DNA of 45,372 nt from Gammaproteobacteria bacterium (lineage in GTDB: Bacteria; Pseudomonadota; Gammaproteobacteria; DSM-16500), in NCBI GenBank assembly GCA_031291255.1, contig JARLJN010000154.1:1-45372 (forward strand). Reading direction: 5' to 3'. How positions within the stretch are numbered: the stretch's first letter is position 1; each line of letters starts with the position of its first letter. The notes under the pieces were generated by a model. It saw only the letters and a list, made by a program, of their open reading frames with translations, was not told the DNA's origin and did not search any database. Positions 28,100-37,628 of the stretch are shown here, piece after piece. A program made the translations under genes and the position numbers.

Positions 28100-31000
28100 T
28101 TATATTGTCGAGAGTTTTTTATTCCCGGATTTTCGCAAGCTCAATCCGGGATCCATATGATTCATCTCATCCATTTGATGCTTAAGAGCATAATATGCGT
28201 CAAGCAAAGGCTGATAACGAATAAATTCATTTGAGCTGTGCTCTGTTAAAAACTCCCTGCATAACTCTTTTTGAGTGTATTCAGAAATAACAATAGGGGT
28301 TAGTTCAATTAAGAGGGACGTGAATTTTGATTTGTTGCACCAATAACTTTTTTGCTGATACTCTTTAACTAGATCGAAAAACTGATGAAGTTTGATTATA
28401 AATTTTAACTCTTGAATTTTTTTATCAAAAGCACATTCAAGTGAATAGTTATCAGAACCAGAGCTTATATGCAGTAATTCGCAAAGATATTTCTTTGATT
28501 CAGAGATGCCATCGCTATGAGATAGATACATGAATGCATTTAATTGCAAATGAAATTTGACTGTACCGGGATTAAATTTATAGAGATTACCAAATATAAA
28601 TCTTGCCGCACGTAAATTATATTCTTCACTATCACGAAAGATAAATTGACTTGAATAGATACTCAGTAGTTCTGCGACTATTTTTTCGTTATAACTACAG
28701 GAAATGTTATTATCTAGTGATAAAAATAATAATTTAATATAATTAGGAACTAATAATTTTTTATTTGGATTTGTATTATAAGATGAATCTGCGAGTAATT
28801 TTCTATACTCATTAAGCAGTGCATGATAAGAGTCAGAGTCTATTTTTACAGGATTAATAAAAAATATCTTGCTAGCATGGTTAAGCAAGTCTATGTGATT
28901 TACATCTTTTAAAGTGATATTTTTCGATAAGATAAATAAAGCAGTGAGATCATAATGTTTGGGATCAGCAATGACCTCGGTCATCTCATGTGTGCAATTT
29001 ATCAGAGCTTGATGCAAGAGAGGTTTTAATTTTAGATGGTTATCGTAGTTGCAAGCTTGTTTCGCTATAGATAGCGTAGAAGGCTGGAGTGCTTTACTAG
29101 CCAATCGAAGTGAGAAATATTTTATAATTTGAGCATCTGATCCATCAGTCAAGATTAAGTTGTCTATGGAGTTTATATAGGCTATATCTGTAGAATTAAG
29201 ATGTTTAGGGGATTCTAATATAGAATCAATTAACTCGGATAATTTTTCACAGCCTTTTAGTGTGATCGAAAATGGAGATAAATCAAATAAGGAAATGAGG
29301 TGAGCGCAGAGAGTCTTTGGTTTGTTATCAACAATTATTTCTGTGCATAAAAATGAAATAAGATCATTAGGCTGTATAGATTTGAAGAGTTGAGATAGCA
29401 GCGTAGTGTTAGTCGATTTTTCGAGTAACTTTTTCAACAGAGTGATGTTATGCTTATTTCGTAATGCTAAAATGAAGGTGATGATTTGTGGGTTAAGTCT
29501 CATTGTTCTTAATACGACTTTCATATCGAAGTCATACTTGTTATTCAAGTGCTCCCATACATCTAGCATATTACTATCAGTGGCTATAGGTTTTATCTGG
29601 TTTATTAAGTCATTATCGGCCACCTGTCGTTGGCCAAAATAAAGCAACAATATACTAAAAGGATTGCATTTTTCTACAAGCTCAGGCGTGAGCTTGATAT
29701 CAATAATATTGACCGCAGGAATTAAATCTAATTTAAAATTCTTTCCTGCACATTCAGTCAGCAACTCGTTCAGAGATGAATAGGGTGTACCATAATTTAT
29801 GAGATAAGTTAAATAAAATTTAAGTCTGACTGGATTTTGAGGTAAGGCTTTGAATAGGTCTATCCTAAATGTGGATAGGTCATCATCATTTAAAAGTTCT
29901 TTAATGACATTTATTATGATTTGATCACCTATGGAATTAGCGAGCCTGGTCATAAATTTGGTGAGTGAATGAGGATGATTTTCATATAGATTGACTATAC
30001 GATGCTTGATGTAAAAATAAAATTCATCACTGTAATCTGAAAATAATTTGGGATTCTTGCGAAATAGTGCATCGTAAGTTTGTTTTGAAAATCTTTTAAC
30101 TAAGAGAAAAAAATTTTCTTTTGTACTTTTCATCCATATATCAAGATAAGTGAGTTCCGAATTGAATTTTATTTTAGACAGATCAAATAATTCATCTTCA
30201 CTGAGCTTAGTATGAGCGAGCATGTAGACTACATTGTTGGCTGCATCATTTGATAGTAAATTTGGACCCATGTTATTTAAAAATGCTTTGATTGTTTCCA
30301 GGGCTATATCATACAACTCAAAGTCATCTGACCATTCTTTACAGAGTAAATCTAATAAGAATTCAGGATGTATGGATACTTTTCTAGCTGTGTCATACAA
30401 GTACTCGAAATCATCTGTTGTGAACGTGTAATAATTTACATTCAGGCCATGCTGGTAAGCAAAGTTTTGCATTAAAAAATTATTAATCAATAATGTGAGT
30501 GAGTTAGTCTCAAGTTGATTAATTTTTTTTATCTTTTTAAAAAAGATCTGTTTATGAGAGGCGCGCTCTAACCAAGGCTGCCATTGTTGGAATGGAATTT
30601 TAGATAAGCATGAATTTTCATTATGCATCATTAAAATTGCATTTGAAATTCTGTCTTTAGAATCGTCGTCTAATTTGTTTATTTGAGGGATGATAGTAGG
30701 TAATACACGAATTAAATCAATCTTACCAGGTTTTGCATTTTTAATTAACTTATTGAGTGATGCATTGTCTATGTGTTCCATTATAAAGCTTATGTCTGTG
30801 CTGTCTATGCTATTTATAAATTCAGAAAAATATGAGAATGGCATAAAGCGCATCATATAATCGACAGCTGCAACGTTTTTATGTTTCAAATAGATCTCAT
30901 ATATGTTTTGTCTTTGTGAAAAAAATTGATGCCTATCTGTGTCAGAGTAGCTTGCTAAAAGTTTTATGATGGTAGTTAAGCTAAGATTATTAGTTGATAT

Positions 31001-32446
31001 CTGTTTTATGAGATTAGGAATGTTAAGGTTATTGACATCTATTTGGCATAACATTTCTTTTAAAATTGAGATGTCCTTGTTTTCTAAATAAGATATAAAA
31101 TCTGACATGTGCTCGTCTGATAAACTTATCTGAGAAAATAGTTTACATTGGTCTGTTTCTATAAGATTACGGAGGTAAATGATAAACGGTATGCGTTTAT
31201 TATTTTCTTTTAGAATGATAAAGGAATACAATAAATTTGCATTTTCCAATTTATAAAGGGTGTAATCATGACTCTCAATTTTAGAGTAATTTAAAACCAA
31301 GATGTTTTTTACTTCTAATCTTTTCAAGATGGAAATACGTACTTGAATTTCCATATCAACTTTAGAAATCAAAATATTTTTAAGTGTAGTGAGTTCTGCA
31401 ATTTCTTCATCAAGGTCTAAATCTTTCTTGAGCGTTTCATGTACATCATAATGAAAAAAAATACTCGTATCATTTTGCAGTTTTTTATCTAGCCGTTTAT
31501 CTATGCCAATAAACTCTAATCCTCTAGCTAAATGTAATAATTTTTTTGCTGAGTTACTATAATTAAGCCCCTCATAAAGGTTATGAAAACCCGTCCTAAT
31601 TAATAACTGATTCATTACGTAATCAAAATTAAAACTATCAACAAATTTTTCTATCAATGCAGGGGTTAAGCTTTCTATGGTATCGAGTAGTCTGTTATCC
31701 TCAGACATTCCAGCTAAAGGGTCCAGTGATAAACGCAATCTGATAACTTCAGATGCAAGGTCTAATAAATAATTGATATGGTGTATTTCATTCCCATAAT
31801 ATGAACGTTGTATGTAGGAATTTTTTAAAAAAGTTTCTTTAGCTAATTGATTGGCTAATTGCATACGTATAGAGTAGAGATATTCATCTAGATCTTCTGT
31901 AATGACGCCAGCGATATCAAGTATTTTTTTCTCGGCACCTGATGAACAAACATCTATAGTCTCTATCAGTTCCTGCATTAGCGCTAAATGCCTTTCTTTA
32001 TTTGCTGCAGCACGTTCTTGCATTATTTCAGTATCTGGCTCGAGTATGGCCATAATCTTTTGTAATGCAGCAATACCCTTAGTGAAAAGGCCGAATTTGG
32101 CGGCACGAGAATCAACATCACCAGGCGCATCATGAAAGCGTTTTTCAAAGTGATTTACTATTTGAGCTAATCTATTGTCTTCAAGAACGGGGTAGTCTAA
32201 CTGTTCTTCTTCATTATAAGGTATGAGAGGTTGTTCTGGCGCAAGTTGATCACGAAAATTGTCGCGTATCCATCCTCTTAATTGTATGAATAAATTATGA
32301 ATGTTTTCTCTGTATGTTTCACCTTGAGGGCTGTTGAAGAAGTTGATCATATCTTCTGCTGAGCTAGGTCCATCAAAACCTAAAGTGATGACTTGCGGAG
32401 GAATAGTGTAAAAAGCAGATGTGAAATCGATTTTGCGAGTGTCCAT
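28100..32446 (-). CDS. Giant orphan helical protein, 1448 aa, effector-like
   Basis: No signal peptide, membrane segment or catalytic motif I recognise. The sequence is Leu/Asn/Lys/Ser-rich and predicted almost entirely helical, with LLxxL-type blocks throughout, suggesting a repeat-like scaffold or large cytoplasmic toxin/effector. It is unlike any neighbour. No strong ribosome site precedes ATG 32446. The final 17 codons (encoding DPGLSLRKSGNKKLSTI) come from REP copy 6 and its flank. Large helical orphans of this type are frequent among Dot/Icm-type substrates in Legionellales, but that is analogy only. Confidence 0.6.
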   Translation of the reverse strand: MDTRKIDFTSAFYTIPPQVITLGFDGPSSAEDMINFFNSPQGETYRENIHNLFIQLRGWIRDNFRDQLAPEQPLIPYNEEEQLDYPVLEDNRLAQIVNHFEKRFHDAPGDVDSRAAKFGLFTKGIAALQKIMAILEPDTEIMQERAAANKERHLALMQELIETIDVCSSGAEKKILDIAGVITEDLDEYLYSIRMQLANQLAKETFLKNSYIQRSYYGNEIHHINYLLDLASEVIRLRLSLDPLAGMSEDNRLLDTIESLTPALIEKFVDSFNFDYVMNQLLIRTGFHNLYEGLNYSNSAKKLLHLARGLEFIGIDKRLDKKLQNDTSIFFHYDVHETLKKDLDLDEEIAELTTLKNILISKVDMEIQVRISILKRLEVKNILVLNYSKIESHDYTLYKLENANLLYSFIILKENNKRIPFIIYLRNLIETDQCKLFSQISLSDEHMSDFISYLENKDISILKEMLCQIDVNNLNIPNLIKQISTNNLSLTTIIKLLASYSDTDRHQFFSQRQNIYEIYLKHKNVAAVDYMMRFMPFSYFSEFINSIDSTDISFIMEHIDNASLNKLIKNAKPGKIDLIRVLPTIIPQINKLDDDSKDRISNAILMMHNENSCLSKIPFQQWQPWLERASHKQIFFKKIKKINQLETNSLTLLINNFLMQNFAYQHGLNVNYYTFTTDDFEYLYDTARKVSIHPEFLLDLLCKEWSDDFELYDIALETIKAFLNNMGPNLLSNDAANNVVYMLAHTKLSEDELFDLSKIKFNSELTYLDIWMKSTKENFFLLVKRFSKQTYDALFRKNPKLFSDYSDEFYFYIKHRIVNLYENHPHSLTKFMTRLANSIGDQIIINVIKELLNDDDLSTFRIDLFKALPQNPVRLKFYLTYLINYGTPYSSLNELLTECAGKNFKLDLIPAVNIIDIKLTPELVEKCNPFSILLLYFGQRQVADNDLINQIKPIATDSNMLDVWEHLNNKYDFDMKVVLRTMRLNPQIITFILALRNKHNITLLKKLLEKSTNTTLLSQLFKSIQPNDLISFLCTEIIVDNKPKTLCAHLISLFDLSPFSITLKGCEKLSELIDSILESPKHLNSTDIAYINSIDNLILTDGSDAQIIKYFSLRLASKALQPSTLSIAKQACNYDNHLKLKPLLHQALINCTHEMTEVIADPKHYDLTALFILSKNITLKDVNHIDLLNHASKIFFINPVKIDSDSYHALLNEYRKLLADSSYNTNPNKKLLVPNYIKLLFLSLDNNISCSYNEKIVAELLSIYSSQFIFRDSEEYNLRAARFIFGNLYKFNPGTVKFHLQLNAFMYLSHSDGISESKKYLCELLHISSGSDNYSLECAFDKKIQELKFIIKLHQFFDLVKEYQQKSYWCNKSKFTSLLIELTPIVISEYTQKELCREFLTEHSSNEFIRYQPLLDAYYALKHQMDEMNHMDPGLSLRKSGNKKLSTI
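28124..28150. repeat. REP family A, copy 6, inside the end of the 1448-aa gene
   Basis: CCCGGATTTTCGCAAGC-TCAATCCGGG. Read on the minus strand it encodes the last ordered residues of the giant protein (PGLSLRKSG), and the stop lies just beyond it. Confidence 0.85.
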
Positions 32447-32519
32447 ACAATGTAATCGCCAGATAAAGGCGCGATTTTAATAACGTTTAGTATGAATAGC
32501 AAGATGTAGCGATATGACC

Positions 32520-32915
32520 TTATGGTCGCGGTTGGATAAATTTTGACACTGTGATTTCTATAGAATTCAACATGTCAGTTGCTTGTTGTAAATCTAATTC
32601 AGTTTGTGCACTTCGACCAGGGAATCCAAAGATTTCTTGCAGTTTTTCTGTTTTAAGTATTTTTGCGAGCGCACTAATGAGTTCTTTGTGTGCTCCCTTA
32701 ATTTGAATATGAATGCCGCCGCCGCCAATTTCAATTCGTGTATTTGCATGACGAGTGAAAGAATAGGGCTTTAATAATTGGCTGCAGTCAGTCAGTATGT
32801 TTTTTGTATTTAATGGCCGCAAATTCATACCAGTTGATGGAGGTGAAGATGTGTCTATAAAAATATAAAACGAGTAGGTTTGTGATGTTTTGAAAAGAGT
32901 ATGTGAAGAGCTCAT
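32520..32915 (-). CDS. Orphan small protein, 131 aa, coupled to flavin monooxygenase
   Basis: It shares ATGA (32912-32915) with the upstream monooxygenase stop, so the two are translationally coupled. About residues 60-85 contain a Gly-rich stretch (GGGGIHIQIKG) in an alpha/beta context. No family recognised; perhaps a cofactor or regulatory partner of the monooxygenase. Confidence 0.6.
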   Translation of the reverse strand: MSSSHTLFKTSQTYSFYIFIDTSSPPSTGMNLRPLNTKNILTDCSQLLKPYSFTRHANTRIEIGGGGIHIQIKGAHKELISALAKILKTEKLQEIFGFPGRSAQTELDLQQATDMLNSIEITVSKFIQPRP

Positions 32916-34429
32916 GCAGGTTGTCCCATGTTTAGCGATAAAATATCAATTAACATCTCTTTGATAGGTTCACCTTTGCCATTTTCATCTATCACAGAAA
33001 TATATCCATCTGGGCGTATAAGATAAGCTGAGTTTCTTTTAAAACCATTTTGTTCATGCTGTTCAGTCCATGGAAATTCATAGAGAGAAATGCTGCATTC
33101 ATTCAGTGTAGGTGTTAATTGCAGTTTTGGTTTTCCATAAACTTGCACATGCCATTTTAAACTCGTGAGTGGCTCATAATTATTTCCTGTCCAAGGCAGT
33201 CTATCGCCACCTTTTAATTTTGCTACACTTCCTGAGCTTAATTCACTTTTTCTGTAATTGATTTCAATCTGAGAAATAAATTTAAAAAATAATTTTGAAA
33301 AATAAGTGTAACTAAAAACGAATTTTATCAGATTTGGAAAAATATATTTGCGCCAAAGATTTCCTATCCATGTAGTATCCGTCATTAATGTAAAGGCTCT
33401 ATCTGTTGTTGCAACGAGTTTATTGGCAAAGGGTCTGCGTTCAGACTCATAGGTAATGAGTAAGTTTTTCGTAGCGTTATTATTTAACACATTCGCTAAT
33501 TTCCAAGCAAGATTCATGGCATCGCCTATGCCTGTATTCATACCTTGGCCGCCTGCAGGGCTGTGTATATGTGCTGCGTCGCCTAACAGAAACATGTTGC
33601 CTTGAGAAAACTTTTCAGCAACTCTATGGTGTACATGATAGCTAGAAAACCAATTAACGTTATCAATTTTTAATTTTGTGTTTTTAATAACGGATTCGTT
33701 TACATCGTTAAATGAAATTTGTTTATCATGATATTCAGATGGAACTATGCCTATTAGTCTTAGGGTGTTTGAGCTTCTCACTGGGAAGACTAATGTGAAA
33801 TCTGTAGCACTGATAGCCATGGTGAAACCAGTCTGTGTATAGTCACTGGGTTTTCCCACATCAGCTACATAAAAAATTTGACTGTATGAGCCACCTTTAA
33901 AATCTAAGTTTAATGCTTTTCGTACAGCGCTGTGAGCGCCATCACAACCACATAAAAAATGTGTTTCTACATATTCAGTGTGAGGGCCTTTACGTAAAAT
34001 GGCTGTTACGGAATTTTCATTTTGTGTAGCAGAAAGAAATTCAGTGTTGCGTTCAACAAAAATGTTTTTTGATGCTAATTCTGCAATAAGTAGTTTTTCA
34101 TGATCATCTTGAGGTAAGGTAAGTAAAAAGGGAAATGGACTTAATCCTTTTCCAAAATCACCTATATTAGCATTAATGATGGTGTGGTCTTCTGTGATGA
34201 CGGTGGCTGTTTCAACTTTTATACCAGCGTTTATGATTTGTTGTGAAATACCCAGTTGAAGATAATGTTCTAGTGTATGAGCGTGAATAATAATGGCTCT
34301 TGATGCTGTACCTGCATTCTCATTTTGATCTATGATGCGAACACTGACGCCAATCTTTGTGAGTGCAAGTGCTGCGACTAATCCTGTAGGGCCTGCACCC
34401 ACAATAAGAACCTGAGTTTGAATTTCCAT
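32912..34429 (-). CDS. FAD-dependent monooxygenase (PHBH/PheA family)
   Basis: About 505 aa from ATG 34429 (MEIQTQVLIVGAGPTG); in-frame ATGs at 34438 and 34495 are also possible. Family motifs: the FAD-binding GAGPTGLVAALAL, the second conserved DG region CGCDGAHSAVRKAL, and FLLGDAAHIHSPAGGQGMNT. These are class A flavoprotein hydroxylases acting on aromatic or polyketide substrates with NAD(P)H. A C-terminal thioredoxin-like segment typical of phenol hydroxylases seems reduced. Substrate unknown; an unexpected gene in a streamlined genome. Confidence 0.88.
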   Translation of the reverse strand: MEIQTQVLIVGAGPTGLVAALALTKIGVSVRIIDQNENAGTASRAIIIHAHTLEHYLQLGISQQIINAGIKVETATVITEDHTIINANIGDFGKGLSPFPFLLTLPQDDHEKLLIAELASKNIFVERNTEFLSATQNENSVTAILRKGPHTEYVETHFLCGCDGAHSAVRKALNLDFKGGSYSQIFYVADVGKPSDYTQTGFTMAISATDFTLVFPVRSSNTLRLIGIVPSEYHDKQISFNDVNESVIKNTKLKIDNVNWFSSYHVHHRVAEKFSQGNMFLLGDAAHIHSPAGGQGMNTGIGDAMNLAWKLANVLNNNATKNLLITYESERRPFANKLVATTDRAFTLMTDTTWIGNLWRKYIFPNLIKFVFSYTYFSKLFFKFISQIEINYRKSELSSGSVAKLKGGDRLPWTGNNYEPLTSLKWHVQVYGKPKLQLTPTLNECSISLYEFPWTEQHEQNGFKRNSAYLIRPDGYISVIDENGKGEPIKEMLIDILSLNMGQPA

Positions 34430-34494
34430 ATTAAACATCTCTGCCTGATTACATCTAATGATATAGATTGTGCATGGTCTGTCCTGAGCGATCA

Positions 34495-34517
34495 AGTAAG
34501 AAATTGAGTTTCTTACT
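34495..34517. other. Perfect hairpin in spacer upstream of the monooxygenase
   Basis: AGTAAGAAA-ttgag-TTTCTTACT forms a perfect 9-bp stem in the 259-nt gap (34430-34688) between the Nudix stop and the monooxygenase start. No poly-T tract follows, so it may be leader structure or operator rather than terminator. Confidence 0.4.
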
Positions 34518-34688
34518 GTATCTCAGTAGGTTCTATCATGAAGTTGAAGCAAATTTCATTTTCTTGGAAGAAGATGCTTGTCCTTCATTATCATTTTTTA
34601 TTTCTATGGTATTTTCGGAATTTGTCACCGTGGTTGCCAAAGATCGTTTAACACGGGTGGTAGAGACCGCGAATAAGATCAGGCATGG

Positions 34689-35102
34689 CTAGTTCTTAAT
34701 TGCTTGTGAAAATAGTCTAGGTAATAGTTGTTTTCCTAGTATAGACGCAAATTGATAACCACTATTTTTATAATTATGATTCAGCCATACAATTTGATCT
34801 ATTTCATTTGAGGGTTGTGGAGGATTGTGAAGCGAAACCATATAAGTACGCATGATTAACCATTTATTTTCATAAATAGCTTTATCTTCAAATTGACCAT
34901 AAAATTCAAAAAATTGTACGGTTGCATTTAATTCTTCATATAACTCTCTACGCAATGTTTGTTCGTCATTTTCTCCTTTTTCCATTCTTCCACCAGGAAC
35001 AATGAGTTCGTGTTCGGGTTTCCCTTTTTTATGCACAGCCATCAGTTCACCTAATTCATTAAAAATGATTGCGCCAATTTTTATTATGTTGTTTTCACTC
35101 AT
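34689..35102 (-). CDS. Nudix hydrolase
   Basis: About 137 aa from ATG 35102 (MSENNIIKIGAI), preceded by GGTGA; an ATG at 35114 lies inside the upstream gene. The Nudix box is intact: GGRMEKGENDEQTLRRELYE followed by EL, with GX5EX7REUXEE satisfied. Nudix proteins hydrolyse nucleoside diphosphates linked to other groups; the specificity cannot be told. It overlaps the preceding duplicated Cys-pair gene by 8 nt, implying coupled translation. Confidence 0.9.
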   Translation of the reverse strand: MSENNIIKIGAIIFNELGELMAVHKKGKPEHELIVPGGRMEKGENDEQTLRRELYEELNATVQFFEFYGQFEDKAIYENKWLIMRTYMVSLHNPPQPSNEIDQIVWLNHNYKNSGYQFASILGKQLLPRLFSQAIKN

Positions 35103-36012
35103 GTGTATCACCATGATTAAATTTATTAAGAATATTTATAATGGGATTGCTAACTCTAGATTCATGCGAAAATGAAATTGCGCATTGCTGACACTTTCTA
35201 GATGTTTGTGGGATAACTGCATAAATACCTTTATCAAATTGAGCGGTGTTGCAGCATGGACAGAATACAACTGATACATTGGACATAACTTCCGGAATCA
35301 TTTTTTGAATCTGCCACATCCTGATCATTTCTATATCCAGGTATTCTCCATCAAGACATACTACACTATAGGTATTGTCTATCACTCGTCTTTCATGATT
35401 TGCATAAGCGTGCACATGAATAGCACTCTCTTCAGCACGACTAGCGGTCCAGACTATGGATGGATTGGATCCCCAGATTTGCAAACCTCCGGGATATTGA
35501 TTCATTTCAATATTGAGACTTCTATCTGGTAGCATCGCTTTTCGTTTTATCGTGTTATCACTCAGATTTTTTTTTAATTCAATAACAGGATTTGTCACGC
35601 ATGCTTTATTTGTAAAATTGATATGCCCACAGTGATTACAGATATGTTCGTGGTGCGGTATTAATGAAAACAATTGCGAAGATAAGATTGACTGACTGCA
35701 CTGTTCGCAAGTCAGTGAAATGATTTTGTGATGAAAGATTGAGGCCAGAGAGAAGTGAACTGCAGTTGCTTCATCTATTAAGAACTGTTGATTTCGCCAA
35801 ACAACGTTGACCGATTCATAGGTTGCATCTATGCATTTTTTACTGACGTGTGTTAAGCGAGCATGCACATGAACGCCGCGATCAAATTTTTGTGTAGTCG
35901 TATCGAGAATAGCAGGCAAGGCTCCCCATATGGCTACGCCACCAGGGTAGTCATCAAGATTGAGTGTAAGTGTGGAATTATTTATGGCACTAGCTGCTGA
36001 TGTCGCTCTCAT
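35095..36012 (-). CDS. Tandem-duplicated Cys-pair protein of unknown family
   Basis: About 305 aa from ATG 36012 with GGAGT 7 nt upstream (a start further up at 36078 lacks one). Two repeats of about 150 residues share the pattern YPGGxxIWGxxPxI, then xHVHA, then two CxxC pairs and SNP or TNP. Repeat 1: YPGG 22-25, IWG 28-30, HVH 48-50, Cys102/105, Cys125/128, NP 141-142. Repeat 2: YPGG 173-176, IWG 179-181, HVH 199-201, Cys251/254, Cys274/277, NP 289-290. Each Cys quartet looks like a zinc ribbon. There is no signal peptide. It is coupled to the Nudix gene. No known family was recognised. Confidence 0.7.
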   Translation of the reverse strand: MRATSAASAINNSTLTLNLDDYPGGVAIWGALPAILDTTTQKFDRGVHVHARLTHVSKKCIDATYESVNVVWRNQQFLIDEATAVHFSLASIFHHKIISLTCEQCSQSILSSQLFSLIPHHEHICNHCGHINFTNKACVTNPVIELKKNLSDNTIKRKAMLPDRSLNIEMNQYPGGLQIWGSNPSIVWTASRAEESAIHVHAYANHERRVIDNTYSVVCLDGEYLDIEMIRMWQIQKMIPEVMSNVSVVFCPCCNTAQFDKGIYAVIPQTSRKCQQCAISFSHESRVSNPIINILNKFNHGDTHE

Positions 36013-36217
36013 AGCGGATACTCCAATAGAGTTTATTGTAAGTATCCCTCGACAAAAATTACGCAAACATATCAGCACGGGAGGAATCGAGAATTGCTGA
36101 CTACGTGATTTCTTTGTGAAGCAAATAGTACACTTATTGAAATTTATATTCCATATAAGTTATGGCTTTTGGAGCCAGAATGCGCCCTGAAATTTTTTTG
36201 ATAATCACTCGATGTTA

Positions 36218-36266
36218 TTGATCGGGGTGACAGGGGTTGAACCTGCGACCCCTGCCTCCCGAAGGC
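36218..36266. repeat. tRNA-Pro 3'-end duplication, attachment-site repeat (distal)
   Basis: A 49-nt direct repeat of 38349-38397 (one mismatch), equal to the 3' part of tRNA-Pro from the anticodon loop outward. It marks the distal edge of an integrated element. The region 36013-36517 otherwise holds a 10-nt palindrome TTGTATACAA (36294-36303), a direct repeat TGCACTCCA (36393-36401 and 36404-36412) and no gene. Confidence 0.9.
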
Positions 36267-36392
36267 GTTTTGATAATGTATTGCAGTAACTCATTGTATA
36301 CAACTATAAACAAAAAACTCTACAAAACAAGCTAAGTTAATTCATTTTCGATTTACCCTTGTTTATTCTTATACGCCATAATACACTAGTCA

Positions 36393-36412
36393 TGCACTCC
36401 AGTTGCACTCCA
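36393..36412. other. Direct repeat TGCACTCCA x2, possible integrase arm sites
   Basis: Two exact 9-nt copies separated by GT, inside the element next to the attachment repeat. The position suits arm-type recombinase sites, but no integrase gene is present in the island. Speculative. Confidence 0.35.
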
Positions 36413-36517
36413 AAAGTTCTGCTTCAAAACAACTCTTCTTTTGCGTAATTGTCAGTTAAAATGAACGCTACTCCCTCCTCTAACAAAATAATGGATTAAA
36501 ATATTTCAGGAGTAATT

Positions 36518-37487
36518 ATGAAAAAAACCAAGCAAGCTATCGTTTACCAAGCTAAAACGGGAGCTATCCAGCTTAATCAGGATATTCATTCCGATACAAT
36601 TTGGGCTACCCAAGAAGATATTGCAAATATATTTAATGTTAAGCGCCCAGCTATCACAAAGCATATACGTAACATATTGAAAGATAAAGAATTGATCGAA
36701 AAATCAGTATGTTCCAAAATGGAACGTACTGCCGAGGATGGAAAGAGATATCAGATTCAAATATACAACTTAGATATTATTTTAGCTGTAGGGTATAGAA
36801 CAAACTCAAGCCAAGCGGTCGCATTTAGACAATGGGCAACTCAAACGCTGAAAAATCATATAACAAAAGGATACACAATCAACCGCCATCGAATTAAAAA
36901 AAATTACGATGAATTTTTAAAAGCAGTAGATGATGTTAAAAGTTTATTACCCTCTGGAATTAAAGTTGATAATGAAAGTATTTTAGAACTCATTAAGTTA
37001 TTTGCGGATACGTGGTTTTCATTGGATGCATATGATAGGGATCAACTCTCAGTAGATGGCGTTACAAAGAAAAAAATAAAACTAACTTCAGAAAAATTAA
37101 CGACTGCATTAGCGGAATTAAAAAAAGAATTAATATCAAGAGGTGATGCGACAGAGATATTTGGTGTGGAAAGAAATAAAGATAGCATTGCTGGGATCAT
37201 TGGAAATGTAATGCAATCATTTGGTGGTGAAGAGTTATCCTACCATTGAAGCAAAAGCCGCAAACTTGCTTTATTTCATTGTTAAAAATCATCCGTTTGT
37301 AGATGGCAATAAACGCAGTGGCGCTTATGCTTTTATTTGGTTCTTGCGTGGAGCAAAGATTCTAGATATTACAAAAATATCTCCGCCAGCATTAACGGCA
37401 ATTACATTGTAGATTGCAGAAAGCAATCCAAAAGACAAAGAAAAAATGGTGGGATTGGTTTGTGGATTTTTGTCAAAGGGAAAATAG
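36518..37487 (+). pseudogene. RhuM-Fic fusion, broken by frameshift and stop
   Basis: Residues 1-240 are a RhuM-family (virulence protein) domain (IWATQEDIANIFNVKRPAIT, VGYRTNSSQAVAFRQWAT). Relatives continue directly into a Fic/Doc domain. Here the frame is lost after GGEEL (about 37240), where a -2 (or equivalent) shift gives SYH and a stop at 37249. The Fic part continues in the next frame (YPTIEAKAANLLYFIVKNHPF then VDGNKRSGAYAF). A second break, TAG at 37410-37412, precedes IAESNPKDKEKMVGLV, ending at TAG 37485-37487. The Fic motif HPFxDGNKR is intact, so the decay is recent. Confidence 0.8.
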
Positions 37488-37628
37488 CTATAAATACTGC
37501 GGTGATCCATTATTCTGTCTTGAATAGATTATTCGTGCGCTCAAGATCTTTAAATCAATAGAAATAAAAATAACTTAATTCCACAATAATCAGCATAAGA
37601 AAGACGAGATTTGTTCACGATTCCTTTA

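Noticed and set aside
34468..34692. 74-codon plus-strand ORF in the monooxygenase-Nudix spacer
   Set aside because: No ribosome site, and it is opposite to both neighbours and spans a hairpin; likely chance.
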